This document shows positions 54,217 through 63,050 of a DNA stretch of 64,000 nucleotides, in pieces. Position numbers and translations under genes: made by a program. Where the stretch lies: positions 124,001 to 188,000 of the forward strand of contig NZ_BNJF01000009.1 in assembly GCF_016587355.1 (NCBI RefSeq), written 5' to 3'. This stretch comes from Ktedonospora formicarum. Its GTDB lineage: Bacteria > Chloroflexota > Ktedonobacteria > Ktedonobacterales > Ktedonobacteraceae. The notes below the pieces were generated by a model. That model was not told the DNA's origin and did no database searches. It saw only the letters and a program-made list of their open reading frames with translations. Position 1 is the first letter of the stretch, and the number at the start of each line of letters is the position of its first letter.

Positions 54217-56070
54217 TCATTTAGCAAGGGGCAAGGTCAACCAGAAGGTTGTCCCCTCACCAGGAGCACTCTGCATTCCAACACTGCCCTGATGCTGCTC
54301 AATGAGCACCCGGCACAGATATAAGGCCAGTCCGAAGCTTAAATCTAGTTCATTCTGCACAGTGCTCCATTTACTGTGATAGAAGCGATCCCATAGATGA
54401 GCCTGCTCGTCGGCAGGGATTCCAGGACCCTCATCATACACCGAAACACGAGCGACCGCATTCTCCACCGTCAACGCCACCGTTACGGGTTGTGTTCCAG
54501 GGGAAGAGCGATAGGCATTGGACAGATAGGTGGTGAGTACCCGGATGATCCGCTGCTCATCGGCAAAGATGGGCACTGATTGCTCTGCTGGTTGCTCCTT
54601 CCACACAATGGCGTGCTCTGGCGCAGCGTGTTGCTGCCTGGCCACGGCTGCTTTTAGCAAGGTGAGCAGATCACAGGGGGTTAGCGACAACGCCAACTGG
54701 TTCGTCTGAATACGTGCATCGTCGATCAGGTCATTGATCATGCATTGCAACAGGCTGGCACTCTTCGCGGCAGAGTCTAAGGGTTGCTGCGTACACGCAA
54801 CGTGCTCACTCACGTGCTCGGTTTGCACATTGATCTGATACTTCAACGCCTCTAACCGGCGCTGCGCTAATTGCAAGTTGCCCATGATTCCCGTCAGCGG
54901 CGTGCGCAGTTCATGACTGGCCAGCGTCAGGAAATCATTACTAAGATGTTGAACTTCGCATAGCACTCGGGCTCTTGTTTGCGTCTCGACCTGAGCGTGC
55001 AAGCAGCAGAGGCCCTCAATGATCAATCTGGCCTGCGCTGCGACGGCCTTTACCAGCGCCACATCTTCTGGCAGGTACGCTCCCTCATCCGCCGCTCTGA
55101 CAACAATCAGAATCCCAGCCAACTGCCGTTGCAGAAACATAGGGACCATCAGGAGGTTCTCAACGTCTCCTTCTCTTGGGTGCACAGGCCTTAGAGGCAG
55201 GTGATCAGACGTGAGAATTTCCACCTGGTTGGCATTGAGGCGAGCTCTCGCAGTTTCATCGACCACCTCTAAGAGGGACACGCGTTTCCATTCTTTCTCC
55301 CGGATAAGCAGCTCTTGCTCAGGAGAAATGCCACTTCCCGCCACAAAATACAGATACTCCGCGGAAGGGCACTTGGCGAGCAACGAAACCCGCCGACAAC
55401 TCAGGACGTAACGGATTATATCCACCAGCTGTTGGGCCACGAAGACGACCGGAGGTGCCAGGAGGGTTTCTTCTGGCCAGGGGAGATCGAGTTGCTCTGG
55501 AATCCGCCCGATAGCGGTGGAGAAGGTCAGAATCGCCTCGTGGACACGTTGGAGGTGAAGGGCTCTCTGATGGCAGTTGGTGAGATTATGGAAGGTATAG
55601 GCGGTTCCCATCAGGTGCTTCTGGGCCTCATCGATGGGGACATTCCAGCGGGTGACAGCCACCTCGCGCCCAAAGGGCAGGTGCAACACGATCGCATCTT
55701 CTGGTACGCTGGAGGCTGCTTCCTTATTCAGCACGAGGTTCATTAGCCATTGTTCTGGGGAAGCGTGTGATTGCTGCGGGTCCGCGCGTATGTAGGGCTC
55801 CAGAAAGTGCTGATAGTCTGCTCCTTGACAGGGCGCTTCAGAGGGCACCCCAAAAAGTTTGTGGGCGGCAGCGTTCATCCAGAGGATCTTCCCTTCCTGA
55901 TCACAGGCGATGATACTCTCTGGGAAAGCCTCTAGGATCGCTCTGCCCTGAGTGAATGGCTGCCTGTTTTTTTTGTAAGAAAGGCGAGGAACGCGTTTTT
56001 TTGCAGGTATGCTCTCTGACCTGCGTTTGCTTTGTTTGACCTGCTGGAGTCTCTTCCCCATCTTGTCCAT
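54217..56070 (-). CDS. Soluble PAS-GAF sensor histidine kinase
   Basis: A 617-residue kinase without membrane spans. Order of domains: a basic N-terminus, a PAS domain (IIACDQEGKILWMNAAAHKLFG, about residues 52-175), a GAF-like domain (about 190-370, with VSLLEVVDETARARLNANQVEI and LMVPMFLQRQLAGILIVV), a HisKA domain with the phospho-acceptor in ASHELRTPLTGIMGN (His near residue 386), and a HATPase (NAYRSSPGTQPV as N-box, VYDEGPGIPADE as G1, FGLALYLCRVL as G2). It should autophosphorylate in response to a cytoplasmic signal. No response-regulator gene lies nearby, so the partner is elsewhere. Confidence 0.92.
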   Translation of the reverse strand: MDKMGKRLQQVKQSKRRSESIPAKKRVPRLSYKKNRQPFTQGRAILEAFPESIIACDQEGKILWMNAAAHKLFGVPSEAPCQGADYQHFLEPYIRADPQQSHASPEQWLMNLVLNKEAASSVPEDAIVLHLPFGREVAVTRWNVPIDEAQKHLMGTAYTFHNLTNCHQRALHLQRVHEAILTFSTAIGRIPEQLDLPWPEETLLAPPVVFVAQQLVDIIRYVLSCRRVSLLAKCPSAEYLYFVAGSGISPEQELLIREKEWKRVSLLEVVDETARARLNANQVEILTSDHLPLRPVHPREGDVENLLMVPMFLQRQLAGILIVVRAADEGAYLPEDVALVKAVAAQARLIIEGLCCLHAQVETQTRARVLCEVQHLSNDFLTLASHELRTPLTGIMGNLQLAQRRLEALKYQINVQTEHVSEHVACTQQPLDSAAKSASLLQCMINDLIDDARIQTNQLALSLTPCDLLTLLKAAVARQQHAAPEHAIVWKEQPAEQSVPIFADEQRIIRVLTTYLSNAYRSSPGTQPVTVALTVENAVARVSVYDEGPGIPADEQAHLWDRFYHSKWSTVQNELDLSFGLALYLCRVLIEQHQGSVGMQSAPGEGTTFWLTLPLAK

Positions 56071-56149
56071 CTTTCAAGCATGCTCGCACTAGAGAAGTGT
56101 GCAAGGAGCTGGCGCTTCACCAAGAACTGCGCCAGGATGCTCCTGTCCT

Positions 56150-56944
56150 TTGAGACATGGGGACCAATGGCGCATTCCTTTTACCTGGCTGTGACGCTCG
56201 ATATTCCTCTCCCTGTGCCCGATGAGTCAACGAAGACGTTGGGAGTCGGTCTGGGCGTGGTGAACCTTGCCACTGACAGCACAGGTGAGATCTTCAGCGG
56301 GGACGCCGTCGAGAAGACCCGCCAACGCACGGCTTCGCGCGCCAACGCCTGCAAAAGTGCGGGACCAAGAGCGCCAAACGTCATCTCAAAAAGCTTTACG
56401 GACGCGAAGCCCGCTTTCGTCGCAACACCAATCACGTTATCAGCAAGCGAATTGTTCAAAAGGCCAAAGCCAGCCAGCACGCTCTCGCGATTGAGGACGT
56501 AAGACACATCCGTACCCGCACGGTTAAGAAAGTCGCAGCGCGCTCGTCAGAGCTCCTGGCCCTTCTGGCAACTGAGGCTCTTTCTCTCCTACAAGGCCGC
56601 TCTGGCTGGTGTGCCGCTCCATGTGGTTGATCCTCGCAATACCTCCAGGACCCGCCCATCAGTGCGGGCATTGTGAAAAGGCAAATCGAAAGTGTCAGGC
56701 TCATTTTCAGTGCGTCCAGCGTGGGTACGCTGCACCTGCTGACTGGAACGCTGCCATCAATATCTCTCGTGCTGTCGTCAAGCAGCCTCTTGTCTCAGCC
56801 CTCGTGGGTGAGAGACAAGCCTCCGTCCGCAGAGACGCGAGGTTCTTGACACATCCAGAAGCTTCCTCCTCGTTTTTGGAAGAGAGGCGACTGTTCTCTT
56901 GTTTCGCATTCATTATACAATGGATCATCAAAGTCAAGGTGTAA
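56150..56944 (+). pseudogene. tnpB: tnpB (IS200/IS605 family), decayed
   Basis: Pieces in several frames add up to a TnpB: SFYLAVTLDIPLPVPDES, RuvC-I as LGVGLGVVNLATDS, then AKRHLKKLYGREARFRRNTNHVISKRIV and ALAIEDVRHIRTRT (RuvC-II), and finally CEKANRKCQAHFQCVQRGYAAPADWNAAINISRAVV (zinc finger and RuvC-III). The catalytic aspartate of RuvC-I, normally GVDLG, is glycine here, so the nuclease would be dead even if the frames were repaired. AAGCCTCCGTC with GACGCGAGGTTCTTGAC at about 56816-56852 is the right-end hairpin. Confidence 0.8.
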
Positions 56945-56984
56945 TTCCCAGGATTCTGAGGTTCTCCGTTAGATGTGTTGATTC

Positions 56985-57303
56985 GGATATTGCAGGGCAT
57001 TCTTGTGCCCATCGCCTGGAAGAGTCGCTCGGCTCGATCCTCGGGCATGGCCACGATCAACTGCTTGACGATTCCTGGACCTGCGGGTTGTCCATCATGG
57101 GAGCCAACGCGCTGATGAGCATCTTGATCGCATTGTTGCCGGTCAGGGACTCGACCAGCAACTCGGCGAGGAGCTTGATTTCCTCTTCGGTGATGTTCGG
57201 CATGCTCACCAACCGAAGCAGAGTCGCAGCCTGCGTGGCAAGGGGACTCCAGGCAAGTTCGCGGACGTATCGTTCAACTTCCTGGCGATCGCTATGAGCG
57301 ATC
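56985..57303 (-). pseudogene. Dead duplicate of the 18.4-kb orphan gene
   Basis: The minus strand encodes SDRQEVERYVRELAWSPLAT, LLRLVSMPNITEEEIKLLAE and, in another frame, IVAMPEDRAERLFQAMGTRMP. It follows the gene at 18372-18713 almost residue for residue. The ribosome-binding site GGAGGAGATCGC is kept, but the start codon is lost: the bases after it read TCATAGCGAT where the intact gene has GATGAGCGAT. A frame break near 57070 and an altered 3' end complete the decay. Confidence 0.8.
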
Positions 57304-57852
57304 TCCTCCTTTGCGTTGGTTGGACAGTCTGTCTCACTGGTGGTCAATGCGACGGAGCGCTGCTTTGATGTGTTTCTTGGAACCACCTTCTTCAAGCAGA
57401 TTCCCATCAAAAGTCTTGTCGACATATTGCTGCCTCTGGATGTCTTTGTGGAGCTGATGCGAGAGCAAGCTCACTCTGAAGAGCGGTTGCGACGACTTCA
57501 ATACCATCGTCGAGCGTCGTAGGAAAACGCTCGTTCTCTCTCGAACCAGAGATTCATCGTCTCGTTTTCGCCTGATTGTTTGCTTTGCCCACATCAGTCC
57601 TAGTGTGTATCTTCTGAGAGGTCTGCGCGTTTCTGGACTTCGCCGCTCTTCTCTGCTTGGATGCTTGGTGTTCAGAAGTGAGAACACATCCTCACGTGTT
57701 GAAGTTGGAAAACACTACAGAGTGTTTTTTGTGCATTATTGAGGTCAAGTTCTCCCGATACCCACGGACCATCTGTTGCTCTGCCCTCTCTATGTCGAAA
57801 GTAGAACAAATATACCAGAAAACCACTCCTTTGGCAGGGGGATGCACGTTCC
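57304..57852. other. Intergenic stretch before the IS630 stack
   Basis: About 550 bases. The first 40 still match the leader of the 18.4-kb gene (CTCCTCCTTTG). The rest shows nothing I can support. Confidence 0.4.
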
Positions 57853-57854
57853 TA

Positions 57855-59053
57855 AGTGGTGCATCCGCTAAATAAGGAGGTGATAGAATAGGGAAGAGGA
57901 GGGAACCAGGATGAAGCCACTGAGCCTGAGAGAATTGACGCAAGAAGAACGCAAAACGATCGGACGCTGGCGGTCCGCGCGAACTGTTTCGGCTGGATTC
58001 AGGCAGCGCGCCACCATCATTGGATTGGCTGCTGATGGCATGCATGCCCCAGCCATTGCTGCGCTGGTCCAGTTGGACGCCGAAACCGTAAGGCGCTGGA
58101 TCAAACGGTTCAATGAGGAAGGAGTTGAGGGACTCAAAGAACGTCCGCGTTCGGGGCGCCCAGCTACCTACAACCAGGAAGAGGTCAGTTTGGCGGTGCA
58201 AACAGCGCTGACTGATCCCCAGGCGCTTGACCTTCCTTTCGCAAGTTGGACGCTTGATCGGCTGGTCGCCTATCTCAAGGAGGAGAAAGCCTTGCAGATG
58301 AAACGCAGCCGCCTGGGAGAACTGCTGCTTGAGGAGGGCTTGCGCTGGCGCAAACAAGAGCACTGGTTTGGTGAGCGAGTCGATCCCGACTTCGCGAAAA
58401 AAAGGGGGCCATCACGACCCTCTACACCAAGCCACCAGCCAACAGCGTCGTCCTGTGTTTAGATGAGATGGGACCAGAAGCCGCCAAGAGCCATCCTGGA
58501 AGCCGCCTTATCAAGGCGTTGCCCACTGCAGAGCAGCCAGCAGAGCGGGCAAGACAAGAAATCGATTATGGACGTCGGACCAAAGGCTACATCTACGGGG
58601 CGTTTCGTCCAGCTACTGGTGAAGCGTTCACCGCCCCGTTTCCTCGTCGAGCTCTGGAGTATTGGACTCCGTTTCTTGAACAGGTAGAGAGTTGGGTTGG
58701 GTCTGATACTCAGCGGATCTACGCGGTTCTGGACAATCTCTCGATGCATCGGGCCACTGATGTGCTGCTCTTCTGCCTGACCCATCCACGTTGGGAATTT
58801 GTGTTTCAACCGACTTACGCTGCTTACCTCAACCTGATTGAGCCGTGGTGGAAGACATTACGCTCTCTGGCGTTGAAAGGGCGGCGCTTTGAAACCTGGC
58901 AGGAGATTGTTGAGGCGGTGGAACAGGCCACCGCCTACTGGAATGCGCACCGGCATCCCTTTGTGTGGGGACGACGCAGGCGCCATCAGTCGCGTCGATC
59001 TCCTGGCATTGCTGTGGTCGCATCTATCCGCGTTACTTAGCGGATGCACCACT
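57855..59053 (+). mobile_element. IS630-family element, copy 1
   Basis: Perfect 17-bp terminal inverted repeats (AGTGGTGCATCCGCTAA at 57855 and its complement ending at 59053) enclose one two-frame transposase gene. TA dinucleotides flank both sides (57853-57854 and 59054-59055), the usual IS630 target duplication. The right-hand TA is shared with the next element. Confidence 0.88.
57911..59040 (+). CDS. IS630-family transposase made by -1 frameshifting
   Basis: The first frame (57911-58462) encodes the helix-turn-helix part: LTQEERKTIGRWRSARTVSAG, HAPAIAALVQLDAETVRRWIKRF and WTLDRLVAYLKEEKALQMKRS. At about 58396 a run of seven A and five G (codons GCG AAA AAA AGG) allows slipping back one base into AKKKGAITTLYT. 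The second frame then gives the catalytic domain: VLCLDEMGPE (first Asp), YAVLDNLSMHRA (second Asp) and LIEPWWKTLRS (Glu), ending in the terminal repeat at 59040. AGGAGGGA precedes the ATG. The same slip site occurs in the other copy at 61499-62631, so it is probably programmed. Confidence 0.85.
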
Positions 59054-59205
59054 TAGTGCAGATTCATGAAACCTGTTGTGTGAGAGACGTTACCAACGAG
59101 GAGAAACCGGCGTAGCTCATCAAGTTGTGCCAGGCAGAGTCATGTGGTAAAGTAGGAGGGACAATCACTCGTTATGCTCATAGAAAGCAGGGAACACACT
59201 TCTTT

Positions 59206-59951
59206 ATGACAAGCACTCTTCGCATTCCCCAAGGTCTTCATCTCCAATACCTGGGCCACGCGAGCTTCAAAGTGACCACACGCAGCGGAAAGATTATTCT
59301 CATTGATCCCTGGCTGGAAGAAAACCCAGCTTGTCCTGATGGACTCAAAAAGCAAGAGCAAGCTGATCTTATCTTGCTCACGCACGGTCACTCCGATCAT
59401 CTGGATCGGCATTTACCTCAACTTGTGCAAAAGACGGGAGCTGTCGTCGTTGCTCCACCAGAGATCCTGCGCTTTCTTGAGGAACGCCATGGAGTCAGCA
59501 CGACCGAAGCGATGAACAGGGGAGGCTCCATGACGGTTCACGGGCAGAAAATCACGATGACCCTGGCCTTCCATCATGCCTATGTCTGGGTAGATGATGA
59601 GCATGTCGGTTATTTTCACGAAGCGGCTGGCTATGTACTGGAAACAGAAGAAGGGCTCCGCCTCTATTTCGCGGGTGATACATCTGTCTTTGGTGATATG
59701 CAACTGATCGGCAACCTGTATCATCCACACCTGGCGATCCTGCCCATCGGAGATCGCTTTACGATGGGCCAGTCGAGGCCGCCTACGCTATTCAACTTCT
59801 GAATGTTTCCTATGTCATTCCTTTCCATTATGGAACCTTTCCGTTTTTAACAGGGACGCCAGAAGCACTGCGAGAAGCAACCAGAGATATTGCTGGACTG
59901 ACTATTCGCGAGATGCAACCTGGTGAAGTGCTCAACGCTGAAACCGTCTAG
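59206..59951 (+). pseudogene. UPF0173-type metal-dependent hydrolase, one frameshift
   Basis: An MBL-fold hydrolase of the UlaG/UPF0173 group. Clear motifs are LHLQYLGHASFKVTT, IILIDPW, the metal motif LTHGHSDHLDRH (about residue 60), FAGDTSVFGDM (about 155) and ILPIGDRFTMG. At about 59770 one base is missing; the next frame continues as PVEAAYAIQLLNVSYVIPFHYGTFPFL and ends at 59951, which restores the full family length (about 248 residues). It lies inside the IS630-type transposon ends as a passenger. The start at 59206 fits the family; no good ribosome-binding site is seen. Confidence 0.8.
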
Positions 59952-60185
59952 CAACACCTTGATGAGGTAAGAAGGCGGATATTGCTTTGCTCCAGAGAAG
60001 AGCACTATCCACCCCATCATGTGAGAAGGTATCAATGCCTCTTCTTGCATGTATCATTCTTGCCCTCCATCTGTACTTGTCTGCTTGTGTGTGTTTGCTC
60101 AGAGATTGTCTGTTTTTTCGGTAAACCGTTCCATCACGCGAGTTCGACGAAGCCAAATGTGCCAGACGTAAGAACACATACAGAA

Positions 60186-61303
60186 TCACGAGCTCTTTTG
60201 TGTCAGTAACTCAGCCTGCTCACAGCCGAAGTAATCGCAGACGCGCTGTCTGAGTGCTTTTGCAGTCAGCAGCAACCGAGTAGGTTCGACAATGGCACGT
60301 TTCCCGTGGACCCACTTTGGCTCAATCTGGTTGAGCCAAGGACTCTTGGTGGGGAGCCAACATGGGATGATACGCACGCCTGCTTTCCCCGTTTGCGTCT
60401 CGTGTAGCACGGTCTGATTGTGCTCGCGCAGCCAGACTCTGACCTGCTTACTTACATGCCAGGAGGCGTTATCCCAGATCAGCACCAGCACGTTTTTGCC
60501 CTGTGCTTGGACCTGCTCGCACAGCCACTCCAGGAAATCGGTGGTCACCTGGCTGACTGGGCGTCCTGCGACGAAGCGGAGATACATGCGATCATTGGTG
60601 GCAGAGAGCACGCCGTAGCAGGCAAGCGCTTTGGGATCAGGATCGTTCTTGTCCTTGGAGAGTTCTTGCAGCCGCAACGGTTCGTTTTGTTCACTCCAAC
60701 TGTACAGGTTCGGTTGGCTCAGTCGGCTCCACCACACCTCATCCAGATAGCCAACCTCCCAGCCATGTCGCCGCGCCAGAACAACCAGCGCATCGCGCCG
60801 TTTCTTTTTCTTCAAGTACGCTGGATCTGGACTTGTGATCCAATGTTTCGCACGCTGCCAGCCAACTCCAAGCCGCTTGATTGCAAGCCGGATCGTTTCG
60901 ATACTCACCTGGCTTGCCGTCAACCCTTGCTCAAAGCAGACCTCTGCAGCTAACTCCAGCGTCCAACAACTGGTTGCTTTGTCGAACGTTCGAGGACTCT
61001 GGTGCAATAGAGCTCGCAATGCTTCACATTTGCCCTGGTCAAATTGTGCATGCACGCTTTTGGCCGGGAAGATTCCTGCTTGAGGCAATCCACCCCTTTT
61101 TGCGCGTAAGCATGGATGGCATTACGCACGGTTTGTGTGGCACAGCTCAAATTGCGGGCGATTTTCGATGGGCGTTGCTTTCGACTGGAGGCTAACAGAA
61201 TCTGGCTCCGACGCAGGGTAAAGGCATCCGAGGAACGTAATCCAGCTTCTATCCCTGCTTGCTCGGCTGGACCCAAGGCTCCGACATACAAAGGGACTTT
61301 CAT
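60186..61303 (-). CDS. IS630-family transposase of the cargo transposon, two frames
   Basis: The first frame (from 61303) gives the DNA-binding part: GPAEQAGIEAGLRSSDAFTLRRSQ and PSKIARNLSCATQTVRNAIHAY. Near 61045, at CGGCCAAAAGCG, the protein continues in the -1 frame as KSVHAQFDQGKCEAL. The rest is the DDE domain: VGYLDEVWWSR (first Asp), LVLIWDNASWHVSK (second Asp) and NQIEPKWVHGKRAI (Glu). The A4 run at the junction is weaker than the A7 site of the other two copies, so this may be a programmed slip or a simple mutation. The product would mobilise the 2.3-kb element. Confidence 0.75.
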
Positions 61304-61361
61304 GTCCTCACCCTATCAGGTTTTCTCCTCTTTACACAACAGGTCTTTCGAACCTGCACTA

Positions 61362-61440
61362 AGTACAATCATGCAACATTTTGGGCATGGTCCACCCTCA
61401 ATGCACACCCGCATTACCAAGAAAATTATTTGATTGTACT
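61362..61440. repeat. 79-bp mini-element between two IS630 elements
   Basis: AGTACAATCA at 61362 and TGATTGTACT ending at 61440 are perfect inverted ends, with ATTTT/AAAAT further in. TA lies on both sides. It has the form of a tiny MITE. Its ends do not match those of the neighbours. Confidence 0.55.
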
Positions 61441-61441
61441 T

Positions 61442-62649
61442 AGTGGTGCATCCACCAAGTAATGGTAAAATAGGAACATCTCAAAAGTGAGGTGTTCCAT
61501 GCCAAAGATTTTACAAGTACGAGCGATGACTGACGAAGAAAGCAAGATGATAGAGCATTTGAGCCGTTCTAGAACAGCGCCAGCAAGGCAGGTAGAAAGA
61601 GCCAAGATAGTGCAATGGGCGAGCGAACAACAGCGTGTTCCCCAGATCGCAACCCGGTTAGGAGTCGCGGAGAATACCGTGCGCAACTGGCTCCATCGCT
61701 TTAACGAGGCAGGATTACCTGGACTCTTTGATGAGGACCGAACCGGGCGACCGCCAACATATAGTCCCCAGGAGGTCTCAGTCGTGGTGGCGACCGCTCT
61801 TACCAAGCCCGATGACCTCGGTTTGCCCTTTGGGCACTGGACCCTAGATCGGTTTGAGGTGTACCTCAATGAGGAAAAAGGGATCGCCATCAAGCGCAGC
61901 CGGATCAACGAAATCTTGCAGGCGGAAGGGCTGCGATGGCGCAAAGATGAGCATTGGTTTGGCGAACGGGTTGATCCCGACTTCGCCAAAAAAAGGGGGT
62001 CATCACCACCCTCTACACGGTTCCACCAAAGAGGAGCACCGTCGTGAATCTCGATGAAATGGGCCCTGAGTCGGCGAAAAGTTTTCTGGGGAAGAAACTG
62101 GTTCATGCTCAGCCCGCTCCAGAGAAGGGCAAGCCCGCCGAGCGGGCCAGCCAGGAGATCGACTATGGACGCCGGGCCAAGGGGTATATCTTTGGTGCCT
62201 TTCAACCTGCCACTGGCGAGGCGTTGACGAGGCCCTACGACCGGCGAACGACGGAAAACTGGATCGATTTTCTCAACCAGGTTGAGCAGTGGGTTCCCCA
62301 AAGCATCGAACGCATCTACGCGATCTTGGATAATCTGGCAATGCATCGGGCAACCGATGTCCTGCTGTTTGCTTTGCAGTATCCGCGTTGGGAATTCGTC
62401 TTCCAGCCGACCTATGCCGCTTACTTGAACCTGATTGAGCCCTGGTGGAAAACGCTGCGTTCCCTGGCGCTCAAAGGGCGGCGCTTCGAGACCTGGGAAC
62501 AGGTCTGTGATGCTATTGATCGAGCGACAGTTTACTGGAACGCTCATCGTCATCCTTTCGTTTGGGGGCGAAAGCGGCGTCATCGCCCTCGTCGTTCATC
62601 TGGGATTGCCATCCCGGCCAATGTCCGTTAATTTGGTGGATGCACCACT
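61442..62649 (+). mobile_element. IS630-family element, copy 2
   Basis: Terminal inverted repeats AGTGGTGCATCCACCAA at 61442 and its complement ending at 62649 are perfect over 17 bases and differ from copy 1 only in the inner bases. TA follows the right end (62650-62651); on the left the repeat itself appears to overlap the TA. Confidence 0.85.
61499..62631 (+). CDS. IS630-family transposase made by -1 frameshifting, copy 2
   Basis: Same organisation as 57911-59040. Frame 1 (61499-62047) has MTDEESKMIEHLSRSRTAPA, RVPQIATRLGVAENTVRNWLHRF and an FGERVDPDFAKK end. At about 61990 seven A and five G again permit a -1 slip into AKKKGVITTLYTVPP. Frame 2 carries VVNLDEMGPE, YAILDNLAMHRATDV and LIEPWWKTLRS, and ends at 62631. 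The ATG at 61499 follows GTGAGGTG; a GTG at 61487 is an alternative. Protein differences from copy 1 are spread throughout, so these are distinct related elements rather than a recent duplication. Confidence 0.85.
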
Positions 62650-62651
62650 TA

Positions 62652-63050
62652 GTTGTCACTCTCTGTTTAAAGAATTTAGAACTAATTATAGCCCTGGGAT
62701 GTACCTATCTCCTGCCTCCATTTGGGTTGAGTTCCTGTCTCATGAGAAGCAGCCGCCTGCCCTCATCTCGAAGAAATCACCTGCCTTATGCTCTTGTCCA
62801 CTCTCTACCTCCCCTTCCCTCTCTCTTGCCTGCCCCTCTCCTGCCTCCTGTGCAGAGGTATGCTCAAGAACAGGCGATGCATGAGGAGAAGTGAGGGCTG
62901 AGTACATGTTCCATACGTTGTGGGCATGTACTCCACTTTCCTGTACTGATGGCATGTTGTAGTAGTTGTACATCACTCTGTGGATTAGGTCCACCACTTT
63001 ATTGAGCTTGTGCATCAGAGTATGAGTCATGAAAAGGATGATTTTGAAGT
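62652..63050. other. Intergenic stretch before the actin-like gene
   Basis: About 400 bases, pyrimidine-rich at 62740-62860 (many CTCTCC and CCTGCC units). A minus-strand 96-codon frame exists but has no ribosome-binding site. The stretch should hold the promoter of the gene at 63051. Confidence 0.4.

Larger units (their letters stand above)
59056..61359. mobile_element. IS630-type transposon with a passenger hydrolase gene
   Basis: Inverted ends GTGCAGATTCATGAAACCTG at 59056 and GTGCAGGTTCGAAAGACCTG (complement ending at 61359) share 21 of 26 bases up to TTGTGT, and both are flanked by TA (59054-59055 and 61360-61361). Inside are a plus-strand UPF0173 hydrolase gene and a minus-strand IS630 transposase gene that starts 31 bases inside the right end. 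The hydrolase is therefore probably cargo. Confidence 0.7.

Noticed and set aside
62740..63030. Minus-strand frame of 96 codons upstream of the actin-like gene
   Set aside because: It has no ribosome-binding site and crosses a pyrimidine-rich low-complexity tract.
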